Shown piece by piece: positions 22,428 to 35,641 of a DNA stretch of 64,000 nucleotides; the first letter of the stretch is position 1, and each line of letters begins with the position of its first letter. The notes below the pieces were generated by a model. That model did no database searches. It was not told the origin of the DNA and was given only the letters and a program-made list of their open reading frames with translations. The position numbers and the translations under genes were made by a program. Location of the stretch: positions 87,187 through 151,186 of the forward strand of contig JAEPRB010000083.1 of assembly GCA_016758965.1 (NCBI GenBank), read 5' to 3'. The stretch comes from Circinella minor. Lineage: Eukaryota; Mucoromycota; Mucoromycetes; Mucorales; Lichtheimiaceae.

Positions 22428-25400
22428 TTATTTCTTTTCTGTTGTGTTTTGTATATTAATATCTTCAGATGATATAGCAGGAGCAAAAGATTCATCTTGT
22501 TGACCTTGTTCCTTTTTTTGAGCATTTAAATCATCTAATCCAATAATTTGTCCATTTTTATCCTCATAAAGATTTTGCATAAAATCTTTATTTCTCTCTT
22601 CCTTTCCTAACAAAGCTATACGAATATTGTAAAATATGTTTGATTAGTATAAGCTTTTACTTTATACGTACGTACGTACTTACATATTAGAACTACTAAT
22701 ATATATTACAAAAAGACTTACTGGTAATAATAAGACATGCAACTACACATCCCATAAAAATAGCTTGTGTAAGACCTATATCAAAATACATAATATAGTA
22801 AGTACGTAAAGAGTAAATATATTATTCATCATTATTTTATTTTAAAATATACCATAATCTGGAATAGGTTTTCCATCACGTAATTGTAAGCTACCATCCG
22901 AATTTCTTAAAGGATATCTTTCTCCCAAAGTTGCTTGAATTTGTGAGCTAGCTGCACTAATCAAGTTACCTAGTTGATAGGCTAAGCCTGAAAGAAAATA
23001 AAACATTTTTTATTCTAATAATTAATACTACAGCCAATAATAATATCATACGTAAGAGGAAAAACTTACCTGGCATTAATCCACGGAAATTAGCGGGGGC
23101 CAGTTCATTCAAATGAGCAGGAACAATACCTATACGTAGTAAATATTATATTTAATCATTAATCAGTATTTAATTGTTAAATATAGAATATATAACTAAA
23201 TAAATCATTTACCCCAAGCACCCTATAAAGATTTTTTTATATATCAATTATATCAGTATACGCAACAATCAGTACCATTTTCTTTTTCTTATTTTTCTTA
23301 TTTTACCTGAATGAAAAATTGAAGTGTAAAAGCACCAAACCGAAGACTATGTAAATCAGGTGCATAAATCCAAAGAGGAATAAATGCACCGACCATAATA
23401 GCAGATAATACAATGGAGACACGGCGACCCATATAATTCGAGTATAGACCCACGATAGTGCCTAATAATAATAATAATAATAATGAATATAAATGCTTAA
23501 TAAACCTAAACTTTGCTTTTTTTTAACGCACCTCCTAAAAGAGCACCAATATTATGAATAACAGTAGTTGCTGTTTGTTCTGCAGGTGTATAACCAAGTT
23601 GAACTTTGAGAAAGGTTGGATATAAATCCTATGATACGTAATTATTATTATTATTATTTAATTTAAAATGGTACTATTAATAATTATCATAATGTTACCT
23701 GAGTGCCATGGGCATAAAAGTTAAAAAACGCCATGAGAACAATCATGTAAATAGTGCCTACGTACGTAATAAATCAAATATAATATACGTGTTATTTAAT
23801 ATTATGTAGATACGTACAAATTGACAACACGTCAAAAGGCAAATAGTGAGATTAGAAAACCCTCTATATTATAAATAATTTCAGATATAAGAAATAACTT
23901 ACGTCTATAATGATTTTTAAGCATATACATCAATTCTTTTACATATGAAGTACTATTTAATTTGCGTACTTCTTTTGTTTGTTCAAATGATTGTGATTCT
24001 GGAACAAAAAAACGAATAAATACTGCTAAAAGAGCAAATACAGAGCCTGTCCAAAAAAGAATTCTCCAACTAGATCCTGTACTTGACACTGCATAATTGA
24101 CCAATGCAGCTAAAAGATATCCAGTCGCATAACCTATTAGAGAATAATGAAGAACAAAGTGTTTATTTGTCTAATATAACTTCCAAGTAGAAGAAAAAAA
24201 CCATTTGTACCTTCTTGGTAGATACCAGAGAAAAGCCCTCTCGCTTCAATTGGAAGAGTCTCAAGTGCTAAACTTGCACCAAGTCCCTATTAATTATTGT
24301 TACGTAATGTATTTTTTGGATTAAAACTTTATTAATGTCTATTTTTGTACACAGTAGTTATCTTTTGTATGTTATTATATTATCACAAAAAAAAAATTTT
24401 TTTTTTACCCATTCTCCACCCATAGCAATACCAAAAAGGGCTCTTAATCCAATAAAAACTTGTAAATTAGGAGCAAAACCACTAGCCATGTTGATCACGG
24501 AGAACAAAACAATATCAACCATTAATGGCCACCGACGACCATATTTGTCTGCTAGGAGTCTTTATAATTTTTTTTTTTAAAAAAAAAGATAAATCAAAAT
24601 TGATACGTATTAACAATACATTCTATTTTTTTTAATATCATAAAAACAAAAATACTTACCCAAAAAGCAACGCACCTACTGGTCGAAGCATCTATTATTG
24701 AAAAAATATTACTAGTTAGTTTTTGCTTTTCTACGTACGTACTACGTATATAAAATATTAAAATAGCTATTATATTGATTACCAAAGTAGTGGTAATTGC
24801 AGCTAATAATATATAATAGAAATAATGTATAATTAGCAAAACCATAAAGATAAACCATTATAACAAACATTGTTCAGAAGAATGTTGGTTACATTATTCT
24901 TTAGTAATACACTTTCTATGCATATAATTTACTTACATGTAACTTCACTTGGCATAACACCAAAATCTTTAGCTGTATAAACACACACACACACACACAC
25001 ACAAAAGAAAGCCAATGTATAATATGCTAATTAAGTAGATGTTTACAGTATATTATAATTGTACGTAAAGTCAAAATATACTTTTAATGAAAATAGTTAC
25101 CAATTTCTGGAACGGACAATGACACACAAAAGTAATCGAATGCATCTATAGTCCAACCCAAAAAGGCTTTATTTTTTTTTATTAAAATAATGGTGCATTA
25201 GTTTACCTATATGATATAACTTATATGATATACAAGAAAAAATGTCTTATGTTTCTTTATACCTGCTAAAAATGTGATCCATTGAGTACGGGTTAATCCC
25301 TTACAGATTGCCAGAAAACTTGGTGGTTTTTCAGCGGGTGGTTGCCAAAGAGAATGATAGAAACGCTTCGCATATTTTTTAGCCATATTTTCTTTTTGTT

Positions 25401-25548
25401 CTTTTTCCTCTTGAATAGATCCAACAGGGGCTTTCTCGGATACAATGTTCATATTGTGATTATTTGTAGTCGTAGTAATATTTTCATTCTCTACTACACT
25501 CCGTGTGGTGGCAGGAGAAGAAATAATAACTTCTTTCGGTTGTGGCAT
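22428..25548 (-). CDS. JEN1-like monocarboxylate/proton symporter (MFS), complete copy B
   Basis: Plasma-membrane MFS carrier, probably for lactate, pyruvate or related carboxylates. The N-terminal cytosolic region ends LTRTQWITFLAG, as in Jen1 proteins. Downstream exons give typical MFS segments: [17 protein letters not shown], the fold element MGRRVSIVL near 23430, and the Jen family signature NFYAHGTQDLYPT (23690-23740). In that signature the fourth position is Ala where fungal Jen proteins usually have Ser or Thr. The C-terminal cytosolic tail is acidic and ends NTTEKK. Many short introns (at least ten) were seen but not all boundaries were fixed. The substrate is inferred from the signature only. 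The 3' third is duplicated at 15880-16863. Confidence 0.9.
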
Positions 25549-28104
25549 TTATTTATTATACTTGAAAAATCAAGAAGATGTTACCAATAGTACAACAAAG
25601 TAATAAAAATGATAAAGAATTCTCCCCTTTTTTTTATATGATTTTTATATTAAATCACATACTGTATTATGCTCGGATAAAGTCGTTAGACCTTTGACAC
25701 CCCGAATTTTTTTTGTCACGTTAAAATACACTCGTATATGATATGGTATTCTCAGTATATTCGCGTTAAATCCCTAAAAGTGCCACACTGGTTGCTCTCA
25801 AGGAGATTTTTTATACTTCCTGCATATGAGCTGCATATACGTTTACACGTGACACTCTCTTATTTTGTATTATTAAATCTAAAAGTGTCAGTTTGCTTCT
25901 TAGAACTACAATCTCGTATACTTTGATTAAAACTGAAGTTTACTAATGAATGTATTTTTCAAAGCATATAGTTAAATTATACATTTAGTATATATGCTGT
26001 AGCTGTGGTTTTGATATAAAAAAAATGTTAGTTTCTTAGCTTCTTGTTGTTCCCTCGTTCTTTCAGATCAGAAAACCTTAAAATGGATTTAACCATGAAC
26101 GGTTGTTATCTAATGTATCGGTATAATTATTAAGCATGATATAAAATTGAATTTATTACGTACAACAACACGGAACAGGAACTATGATCTTGGATTGTCG
26201 TTTAAAAAAATAAAAATAAAAAAGTTCTTGTAATCTATCATTAACTGGGGATCTGATCTATCATAATAATTTCACACGATAGTAAAAAACGAGCTTTATA
26301 GTTTATAGCAGTTCACTATTATGGATTCTCTTAGTCATTAATTAACTATCAACTTAGCTTGCTATATAGTAATACGTAAGAACTTTAATACAAGATCACG
26401 TGTAACTTATATCTATAGTATAGTAATTGGTGTTAGGATCTTGTGATGTAAAAAAAAAATTATAGAAGTGGGTGGAAGTATTAGAATCAGAGAATTTATC
26501 TTCCTCCCCCCAAAAGTACATGCCAAAAAAAAAAAATTATGCATAATGGTGATCCAGTCTATAAATTTACCTCACATCGGATTCAAGTGATACAAAAAAA
26601 AATTTGCTATTTAAAGTTTAATTCGTAAAATTTAAAAGAAAAATGTTCCGTAACTGAAATACTACTTGTAGTTTAATCATAAAAAAAAGAGGAGAATTAA
26701 AATGTGCCATTCCGTAGATTTTTGATCATGTTTAAGGGAAAAGATTGTTTTCTTGATATAAGCAACCCAAATCATGATTCATTTTTGTCAATAAGAGAAG
26801 GAAAAAAAAAGAGTATACGATAGTTTTGTTGTTCGGCAATAATGAAATAGTATGATGTTTATTATCAAATATAACAATATAAAGCACGGATAATCAATAG
26901 GTACATTAGCAAATGAATTCTCACGCGTTTCCGAGGGTAATTATTGATCCAGAAGTGATGCGACGAATTGGTTTGCATATGCTATATAGTTAAAAAAAAA
27001 GACATTGATAATCATACTTTAGTAGAAAACTTTTGTACTTTTAATAGTCCTACTTATTATTACTTGATAATAATGAAGAATTCTTCTTTTAAAAATTATA
27101 TTCAATAAAATATAAGTATATATATACGTAAGGTATATGTTAATGAAAAAAAAATATCGAGTTTCTTGATATAATATGGTACGTATACGTACTCTGTTAT
27201 TTAAGAATTATACATCAGATCATAATATAAGTATTACATTTGTTCAGGTTTTTTTTGTGGCCATACACTACAAGAAGTCACTAAAGCTACAACATACTTT
27301 ACAGTGTCTAACAGCTCTGTCATTCTTTCCTCCTCAACATAAATCTATCTTCAATTTCCCCATATTTTGTATTTTACAGTTAACATTTTTATTATATAAT
27401 GTGTGGGATTAAGTACAAAAACAGTCTACTACATATTTATCTTTTTAGGTAATCTACAAGATTTATGTGATATATATATTTATATAGTATTTCATCCTTT
27501 ACTTGACAATTCAGAAAAGGTATTAGGTCCCTTTTTGAGCATAATAAACTCAAATACGTAGTAACGTTGTTGAATTCAATGAGAAATTTTTATTATTATA
27601 TGACTAATCGGTATAAGGTTTAAACTGACCATGATTATTCTCAACGTTTTTTGTCAATTAAATTCTTCATACAAGATATCACAATATCACGGATTAGCCC
27701 GAATTACGAAATGACTCGTCAAACTACAGTTCAAAGAAAGATCCGAACTTAAACCACACCCTCTATAACCTGATAAGTTAGTAGAAAGATGCTGTTATTT
27801 TAATTATGCAACAAAATAGCGAAATGGTATATAAATTATACAACAATAAGTTTTATTGTTTATTTAATGTCCATTTTGTTCTCTGCTACTTTCTGCTTTT
27901 CAGTTTCTAGTCTTTATCTATTTAAAAATAGATTGTATGATATATTCTACGTATTTGTTATAATGATTAACTATTTAATTCAACAGGAATAATCTCATTT
28001 TGCATTAATAATTAAAGGATTCAAGTAAATTCAAATTCAGTTTACAGTAACAAAGCGTATTTTTTTTTTTTTTTTTTTTACCTTCACGTATAGAATAATT
28101 AATA
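25549..28104. other. Gene-free intergenic region, 2.5 kb
   Basis: AT-rich, with no gene I can support. A 26-codon open frame at about 26913-26993 (MNSHAFPRVIIDPEVMRRIG) looks protein-like but is isolated. A T-tract of about 21 bases at about 28060 lies just upstream of MIS12. Confidence 0.5.
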
Positions 28105-29229
28105 ATGTCTTTTCAAAATCCTGTTTATAAAAACAATAATAATCATCCAAAACTTCCATACAATAAATCAGAACGTTTAGGAGAATTTTTAGGATTTGTA
28201 CCTGATCAACTTGCCAATGATCTTTATAATACATATAATGTCGTAGTTTATACTACACTTGAATCACTTGAAAGTTATTTAAAAACATTAGATGGATTAA
28301 GTGAAATACAAATAAAAGAGGTAACTTTTTATATTTGATATATATTTTATTATTATTATTATAAAAAGTTTAACACTTTTTTTTTTCTTTTGTTAGCAAT
28401 TACAACGATTTGACGAAAAGGTGGAACAAATATTAGATAAAAATTTCAGTGGTTTCGAAAAATATTTTTATGATAATATTTTTGGAGTAATGATTGAAGG
28501 TCATATTCCATTAGAACACTATGAGGTAATTAAAAGATAGTAATACTTATGGTTTCTTTAGATACTTAAAAATAATTTTTTCATTTATTATAGGGACTTG
28601 ACTTAGACGTTACTGAAGAACAAGAAGATGTTGTAGATCGAGCATTAGAAAAATCTAGAAGGGTTGTATTAGCAGTATGTATTTTTTTGTATTATAAAAA
28701 ATATCTTATTATATAGTAAGGGTAATGTACTAAATTTTTATTATTATTTATTAAATATTTATCATATAGCAAAAAGCAATGAATCATATATTAAAAAACA
28801 AAGTAAATCAAATGAACCGAGATGATAAGGCATTGAATACTTATTTCCAAATAACACAAGAATTTCTTAGCCTGTGGGAAAACGAACATGGTGAAAAAAA
28901 AAAGATAGATTAGAAATATAATTATTAAAAGGATGAAGTGATAATATAGGGGGGAAAAGGATCAAGTGGGAAAAAATAAAAGAGAGGGGAGAATAACTTG
29001 CTAATCTATATTTTCGATATTATATATAGTATCAAATCCATATGATATAACACAATTTGTAGTAGATCGATGTGAACATCTTCGTCAATCCGTTTATGAA
29101 TTATTACGACTTTCAAATGATGATGACTTGATCAAAAAAATGACTGCACCGAGTAAACAAATCAAATATATGATGGAAGATGTACAAAAGAAACTTGAAG
29201 CACATAGGAATAAGATGGAATTATGTTGA
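28105..29229 (+). CDS. MIS12: Mis12/Mtw1 kinetochore complex subunit
   Basis: Member of the four-protein Mis12 complex joining the inner centromere to the Ndc80 complex. Exons 28105-28320, 28397-28525, 28594-28674, 28770-28890 and 29030-29229 join to 248 aa, in the family range. The N-terminal domain shows LGEFLGFVPDQLANDLYNTY followed by a helix (YTTLESLESYLKTL), the Mis12 signature region. The rest is mostly helical and charged, as expected of a coiled-coil subunit, and ends EAHRNKMELC. The start is the first ATG of the exon and fits the family N-terminus. The identification rests on this pattern without a search. Confidence 0.85.
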
Positions 29230-29349
29230 TGTTGATAAAGATGATGGGTTGTTAAATAAAGTAAAATAAAAAACATATAATAATAATGTATATATTCTAC
29301 AAAAAATAATAATAATAAATGTATATATTATATGGGTGGTCGTTATTAT

Positions 29350-30553
29350 TTACATACAAATGACGGTTGGATTATTAGAATGTTGATATTGATGATGATG
29401 TGAAAGCGTAGGACAGGAAGAAGAATGAAGAGATGAACTAGTGATATCTATAGTAGTATTATTACTATTATTGAAAGATTCACGAATTGCATCCATTACT
29501 GCCGCATTTTCATCTGTTGTCCAATCCTGCATACCCGCTTGTCGTTCATAATATGGTGAATCCCAAGTTCGTATATGCCTTGATTGTGATGTTGCTCCTT
29601 CATTGGGTCGTACCAATTGTCTTCTTGTGGATCCTACTCCAGAAAGACTCTTTTCTGGACCACGAGTCATTAATAAGTGCCAATTGGGTCGTATATCATC
29701 TTTGAAAAAAAAAGAGCAACGTTAATATCATTGTTATTAACTATTAGTTTACACATCATCCTTTTAATAGTTCTATCACTTCTTTTTGTATAGAAATATA
29801 TGTATGTATGTATTTAAAAAAAACACTTTATATATAATAATTACCAACAAGTATAACATTTGGATCAACCCAAGAATAACTTTTTCGTTTTGTTAAAGAA
29901 TTATTCTTTAAACTTGCTTTTCGTTGTTTTGCGATATATTTATGATGATTACTTTCAGGGGCTGGAATATAAACTACTCCAAAATGAGGTTTCACACAAA
30001 ATGGACATTTAGCAGGGTTTAATGGCACCTTTGGTGAACGTTTCATTTGTAAAAAACATTCAGTACATATGGGTTGATGACAACAACGAGAATAATTGAC
30101 GTCATACATAGGAAAATACTATATATATATATTTATATATTGAACTAAATGAGTACACCCTCTCTTATCTAATATTAATTTGTGAGAAGAATAAAATATT
30201 TACTGTTAAACAAATAGGACATTCAATGATTTGATCCATATCAGTAGGTGATGGAATACCATTTCTATGTCGAGAAGGAAGTTCCCACGGTATGAAAGGA
30301 TATTTATGAACAGACATACGAGTTGTATCATCTGTTGTAGATAATGGATCATTTAAACCTAAGTAATAAGACATTTTTTATTTATTTAGAGTTTCAAATT
30401 TTTTTTCGTTATTATATTACCTTCACGACAAGGTGCTAATTGACCATTACGAATGAACTTCCGTACAATTCTTTGGTCATAATCTAGCTCATTAGGTTGT
30501 TCTTTATTTTCAGTACGTTGTTGTAAAACTTCACGCGAGATTTTAGCACCCAT
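29350..30553 (-). CDS. SIP5: SIP5-like RING-type protein
   Basis: Resembles fungal Sip5, first found as an Snf1-interacting protein with a RING-like domain. The protein starts [14 protein letters not shown] conserved region with [20 protein letters not shown] leads into a Cys-rich module: ECPICLTYFP, then [11 protein letters not shown] and AKCPFC. The spacing C-x2-C ... C-C-H-x3-C-x2-C ... C-x2-C fits a RING-type zinc site. A conserved stretch around [19 protein letters not shown] follows. The tail has a possible ubiquitin-interacting-like helix ([15 protein letters not shown]) and a Ser/His/Asn-rich end. At least three introns. It converges on MIS12 with only 120 bases between stop codons. 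Confidence 0.85.
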
Positions 30554-30975
30554 TATAAATAGTTATTTGTTTATGTAAAATAAGGTTTCTTTTTATGAAT
30601 GAGGAAAATAGAATAACATTTAGAACAATGGTAAATCAATCAGGTTTTTTATATGTTTGATTGTAAGCTCCGAAAAGCTCCAGTTATTAGGTTACTAATA
30701 TATTTGGATCATAGTCATTATATTTAATTAAAAAAGAATATCTTTCATTGAGAAAGCTATTTGTAATATACTACATAATAGTGATAAAGAAACGGGTATG
30801 TTTCAGAATAGAAAAACTGCTTATAACGAACTTACTTATTCTTAGTTCTAGAACTTTCTTTTTTTATAGTATTTACATGGGTGAAATAATCATTTATAAA
30901 AAAACAAAAAGTTATTGATTTATGTGCTTTATTCTTAAATTTACAAAGGAGAGTAATATGACAAAATAAGGTTAC
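30554..30975. other. Intergenic region upstream of SIP5-like gene
   Basis: AT-rich. It contains the SIP5-like promoter and the 3' flank of the next gene, and nothing else seen. Confidence 0.45.
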
Positions 30976-31500
30976 TTAAAAAAGTACCATACTTGTCCAA
31001 CCCATTTCACGATCATCCCAATCCACACCATGTAATTGAATCATTAATCCATGCTTATTATTATCATCATTTATACTGTCTTCTTCTTCTTCTTTATCAT
31101 TAATGAATTGATATTCAATCCAACAAGGGACTCTTGTTTGACCTCCACCACCTTTTCGATCAGGTTCACCTAGTTGACTTACAATTTCATGTGCTTGAGT
31201 TTCAGGTGTAAATCCATAAGGATATTCTTTTCCAACAAAAGGTTGAAAACCATCACGTGTATGACCATTGTAAATGTCAATACTATCGAGAACTAAATCA
31301 TTACTCTGCTTGCTAATAGTTGTGAAACATAATGATAATCCAAGTGATTTATATGAATAATAAGTTGAATCTGAAAATTTCTTTATAATGGGTTCAGGAC
31401 AAGGTGTTTGAATATTAGTTATATAATTGCGAATCTCTTTTGAATCTGGAGGTTGACCAAGTAATTGACGTGTTGAGAATGCTGGTGCTTTAATGGGCAT
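30976..31500 (-). CDS. Hypothetical protein, conserved-looking, single exon
   Basis: 174 aa from MPIKAPAF; an upstream in-frame ATG at 31578 gives 26 extra hydrophobic residues and is less likely. Normal codon use and no low complexity except one acidic run (DKEEEEDS). Seen: YKSLGLSLCF near the middle, LDSIDIYNGH, YGFTPETQAHEIVSQLGEPD followed by a Gly run, and a C-terminal GLMIQLHGVDWDDREMGW. The LGEPD plus GGG pattern after a helix recalls small bacterial-type immunity or SMI1-like folds, but I cannot name the family. No signal peptide or membrane segment. Confidence 0.7.
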   Translation of the reverse strand: MPIKAPAFSTRQLLGQPPDSKEIRNYITNIQTPCPEPIIKKFSDSTYYSYKSLGLSLCFTTISKQSNDLVLDSIDIYNGHTRDGFQPFVGKEYPYGFTPETQAHEIVSQLGEPDRKGGGGQTRVPCWIEYQFINDKEEEEDSINDDNNKHGLMIQLHGVDWDDREMGWTSMVLF

Positions 31501-32650
31501 ATTATTGTCCCCTCTCTGTGTAAGTTTAAGGAAATAATAATAAAAAGGCTCCGCACAAACCAGTTTGAAGGAGTTCAAAGAGTATGAGCTTTATTATTTC
31601 GTCAAAAATAGGTCGTCATCAATATTACAATACTAGTTATATATTTGACATAAAGCGGGATTACAGGTTGGGTTGTTGTTGTTGTTGTTGTTTAACCTAT
31701 AAAGAGCTTTTCAAGTAGTACAAATACTACATCATAATTGCATATTTTTGATCTAAAATAAACCAAAAAGTTAGCTAGTCTAAAGGGTTCCTTTTAGGTC
31801 AACAGACAATTCCTCCCCTCCCCCAAGCCGTCTTTTAAAAAAGAATAATTTGATACATTTATTATGACTAATTGTAAAACTAATGAAACTACTTGGCGAA
31901 TACTATTTGACTATACCACGAATAAATGAATTAGAAGCTTGTTAAAAAATTACAAAGACATCTATGAGATTATCAATTTGAAAAAGGAAAAGAAAATACG
32001 TAGTCGCGGAAACTTTTTTTACGTTTAACTTAAACTGGTTTATAAAGTGACGACGTCGTTCTTTTGAAACAAACTAAAAAAAATACGTAAATGATTCAAC
32101 AACAAAACTATAAAAGATTGGTTTGATAATATGAACTGTATATAATTATAATGAAATAGAGTAAGATTTAACGTAGCAATCAACCCATAATTGATGGCTT
32201 TTTTAATAAACATAATATGGTGTGTACGTATTTCTTCAACCAACAAAAAACAAAGTGACAGTTATAAGAAGGAATGTACGTACCTAATTATATAAAAGAG
32301 AACAAAATTATCCGAAACACGAATTGTAACTATTTTATACAAACAAAAAAGGTGCCATGATTACAGGACAGAATAAACCAAAGATTAAAAGTATCAAAGT
32401 CTAATAGTCATGGGTTGGATGGGGGAGAAAGGCATGATCGCAAGATGCTAGAACTTTTATGATCAACTAATTACGAGAGGTTCTGTTTCACTATGCTGCG
32501 TTGAAAAAAAAAAATAGTAGTGAGATTGCATATCATCTTTTTTTTTTTGCATGTGGTAGAAACTTGTTTTCCATTCACTGACTCTCCTTCTCTTTTTCTT
32601 TCTTTCTCTCTTCTTTATTTTACTTTACTACTAAAGATAAAAAAAAAAAT
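31501..32650. other. Intergenic region between divergent genes
   Basis: Contains the promoters of the hypothetical gene (minus) and the cNMP/F-box gene (plus). A GTT repeat (about 31673-31691) and a C/T-rich stretch (32560-32630) just before the F-box gene start are the only structure seen. Confidence 0.45.
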
Positions 32651-35365
32651 ATGACTGATATTCATCCATGGTCACCTTCACCACCTGTTCAAGCAACAAC
32701 ACCCACTTCTAATAAAAATAATAACGAAAAAAATGAAAATGTTATTCCAGACGAAATACTTAATTCATTACGACGTCATTCATTGTTTCAACGATCCAAT
32801 AATCAACAATTTTTGGAACGCATTGCATGTAGTATGAACATTCGTACATATTCCCCCCATGATGTCATTATTGTGGAAGGTGCTAAAGCCAAAGCCATGT
32901 TTTTACTTTTAAGAGGTTCGGTGAATGTATGTTCCGCTGATTTTGAACGTATTTATGCAACTTTGGAACCTGGTACATTTTTTGGTGAAATTGGTCTTTT
33001 ATATGCTATTCCAAGAACCGCCACTGTGATTGCAGCTACACCATGTACTGTTGCTGTATTAACTGCTGAAGCAGTATCAGCTATATTACCAGATTATCCT
33101 GCAGTGGAACGAATTCTTCGTTTTGAGGCACAGGAACGTATGGCAATGTTGGATAAAATGGGAAAACGTAAAAGTACCAGTGGTAGTCCTTCGACTAGTA
33201 TAAGTAATAATGATGATGCTGAAATAACGTCAACAACAATATCAGATGATATTGATTCTGAAGGGGATTTAAGAAAATCGTCTTCGGTTACAGGTATTGA
33301 GTCATTTATTACTACAAGTGCTTATGATCTTTTGACAAAGGTTGGTCATTTTTTTTTTAAAAAAAAAAAACCAAATTCAGAGGTAGGGAGTGAAAGAAAA
33401 GGAGTTGACATAAAAAGAAATATCAATATATGTAGGTTCCTTTCTTTAAAGATTGCCCAGAAGATTTTTTACATCGAATATCACTTAAAGTGGAACCAAG
33501 AAATTATCGACCTAATACAATGATTATTAATAAAGGCGATATTGGTCATGAAATGTTTTTTATTGTGGACGGTAATTAATACAATCATTGTGTGTTATCA
33601 TTTTGAAAAAGAGAATATTCATACATTATGTATCGTTTTATATATTTATTTAGGCACTGTTCAAATTCTTAATCGACGAAAAGAAGGTGATTTGGCAGTT
33701 GCTCGTCTTGGTGCAATGGATTTCTTTGGAGAACTTTCACTTCTTCTTGATATTCCACGAACAGCTAGTGTACAATCCATTACACCTATGGAGATGTATG
33801 TTTTAAGCAAAGAAGACTGTTTTCAAGTGTGTCATGATTATCCAGAAATACAAAGACAATTTAAAATTTTAGCGGATAAAACGCTTCGAACAATTAACAA
33901 ATTGGTAAATATATATATATATATAATAACTCTTGTGTTATGCAATGACAACAATGAATCAATATATTTATTCGTTTTATCATTGTAGAATCAAAGTATA
34001 GACGGTACTGGAGATCAACAAGTAGATACAGTTTCTGGTGGTGTTGTCTATGTACCTGCTGAAGAACAAGACTATGGTGCAGCATTAGCTCCTATTGATC
34101 AAAGTGCTGTATGTAGCACTACAAGCGATCAAGATCCAACTTTACCACCACCTACCACCACAACAGCAACAGCAGCCAGTCAACTACGTACGCGAGAAAC
34201 ACGACCAAGACGACCTAGTATTGCAGTATGGTCGGATCCAGCTCTTCTTGCTGCTGCAGCCAAAGCATCAACACAGTCTCCATCTAAACGACGTTCCGTT
34301 ACTATAACAGAAGAGACATATGCATTAGAATTGACATCTGATAAACGAGACCGATTAACATCACTTGACACGAGCATCATTGCACGTATTGCCTCACTAA
34401 TGGATTTTGCAAGTTTAATCCGATTATCCAGTGCATCTCGCAAACTTTATCGAACGCTTCATAAACAACATGTCCAAGCACAGCAAATTGATTTGGGTAG
34501 TAGCAATCGACTTATGACAGACGAAACTATCGAATTATTAATTGATTTGATTGGACCTAATGTTGAATCTTTATATTTAACTCACTGTTACCATTTAACC
34601 GATAAAGCAATCATGACGATTGCTCAAAATGCACCTCATCTAAAAAAACTGGATCTCAATTCATGCTGGCTTATCACTGATCAAAGTTTGGATACTTTAC
34701 GAAATTTACAATGGCTCGACCTATCCAATTGTCGTAAAATAACCAATGCTGGAATGTTACGATTATTGGAAAACAACACTCAATTACAACACTTGACACT
34801 ATCTTATTGTAAAAATTTAACTGATGAAACCATGCTTTATTTTGCACAACATTGTACAAAGAGTCTAAAATATTTGAATTTACAACGATGTACCAAGATT
34901 ACTGACCAAGGATTTGTTTATTGGGTTAATCAAGCACCCAATGCCTTTTGCGCACTACATACATTGAATTTAACGGATTGTAGTTTTTTAACTGACAAGG
35001 CAATTGCTCATTTAGTAGTGGCTGCACCTTATTTAAAAGATTTGTCGATCAGTTTTTGTTGTGCATTAAGTGATACTTCGTTGGAAGAATTGGCCAAACT
35101 GGAAGAGTTGGAATCATTAGATGCAAGTTATTGTGGTTCGGCTGTATCAGATGCTTCGATTATTACCTTGTTAAAGGGAACCTCAAGCACAATTCGAAAA
35201 TTAAATATTCGTGGATGTGTTCGAATTTCTGGTGTTGGATTGATGACAGGCATGGAATATGCTAAAGGTTTAGAATCTGTGAATATTAGTCAATGTCCTG
35301 GAATTAGTGGTTCAGTGCGTACATGTTTATTACGATCAAGTCGTATTCATCATCTTTTTTATTAA
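32651..35365 (+). CDS. Cyclic-nucleotide-binding / F-box / leucine-rich-repeat fusion protein
   Basis: Exons 32651-33340, 33436-33571, 33654-33904 and 33989-35365 join to 817 aa with no stop across any junction. Two cNMP-binding domains come first. CNB-A (about 44-165) has the phosphate-binding cassette FFGEIGLLYAIPRTATV, and CNB-B (about 232-352) has FFGELSLLLDIPRTASV. Both keep the Glu and Arg used for cAMP/cGMP binding in PKA regulatory subunits. A Ser/Thr/Ala-rich linker follows. An F-box-like helix pair comes next (about 477-512: LDTSIIARIASLMDF, then LIRLSSASRKLYRTL), then at least eleven Cys-containing LRRs of the Amn1/FBXL type (LDLSNCRKITNAG, LNLQRCTKITDQG). Inference: an SCF substrate receptor whose activity could be tuned by a cyclic nucleotide. 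SKP1 itself lies 24 kb upstream. Confidence 0.92.
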
Positions 35366-35641
35366 TTTATCAAGTTCTTAATATTTTTTTTTTTTTTTTT
35401 TTTTTGTAAATAAATAAATAAAATCACTTTTAATTGACTGGATTTGGAATTGTTGTTCTCTGCTGTCAAATACGTACAATAAAATGCAGGCACTAAAATG
35501 CACTACATAATCATCTGCTCAATTCTTTATAAGTTAATATGGTATTTACTAAAACCTCCGCCAAAATAAAATAACGCGCTTGGTTTTTCGACCAACTTCT
35601 TTTTTACCTTTTTTTTGTATAAACGCGGCTCAACAGAAACA

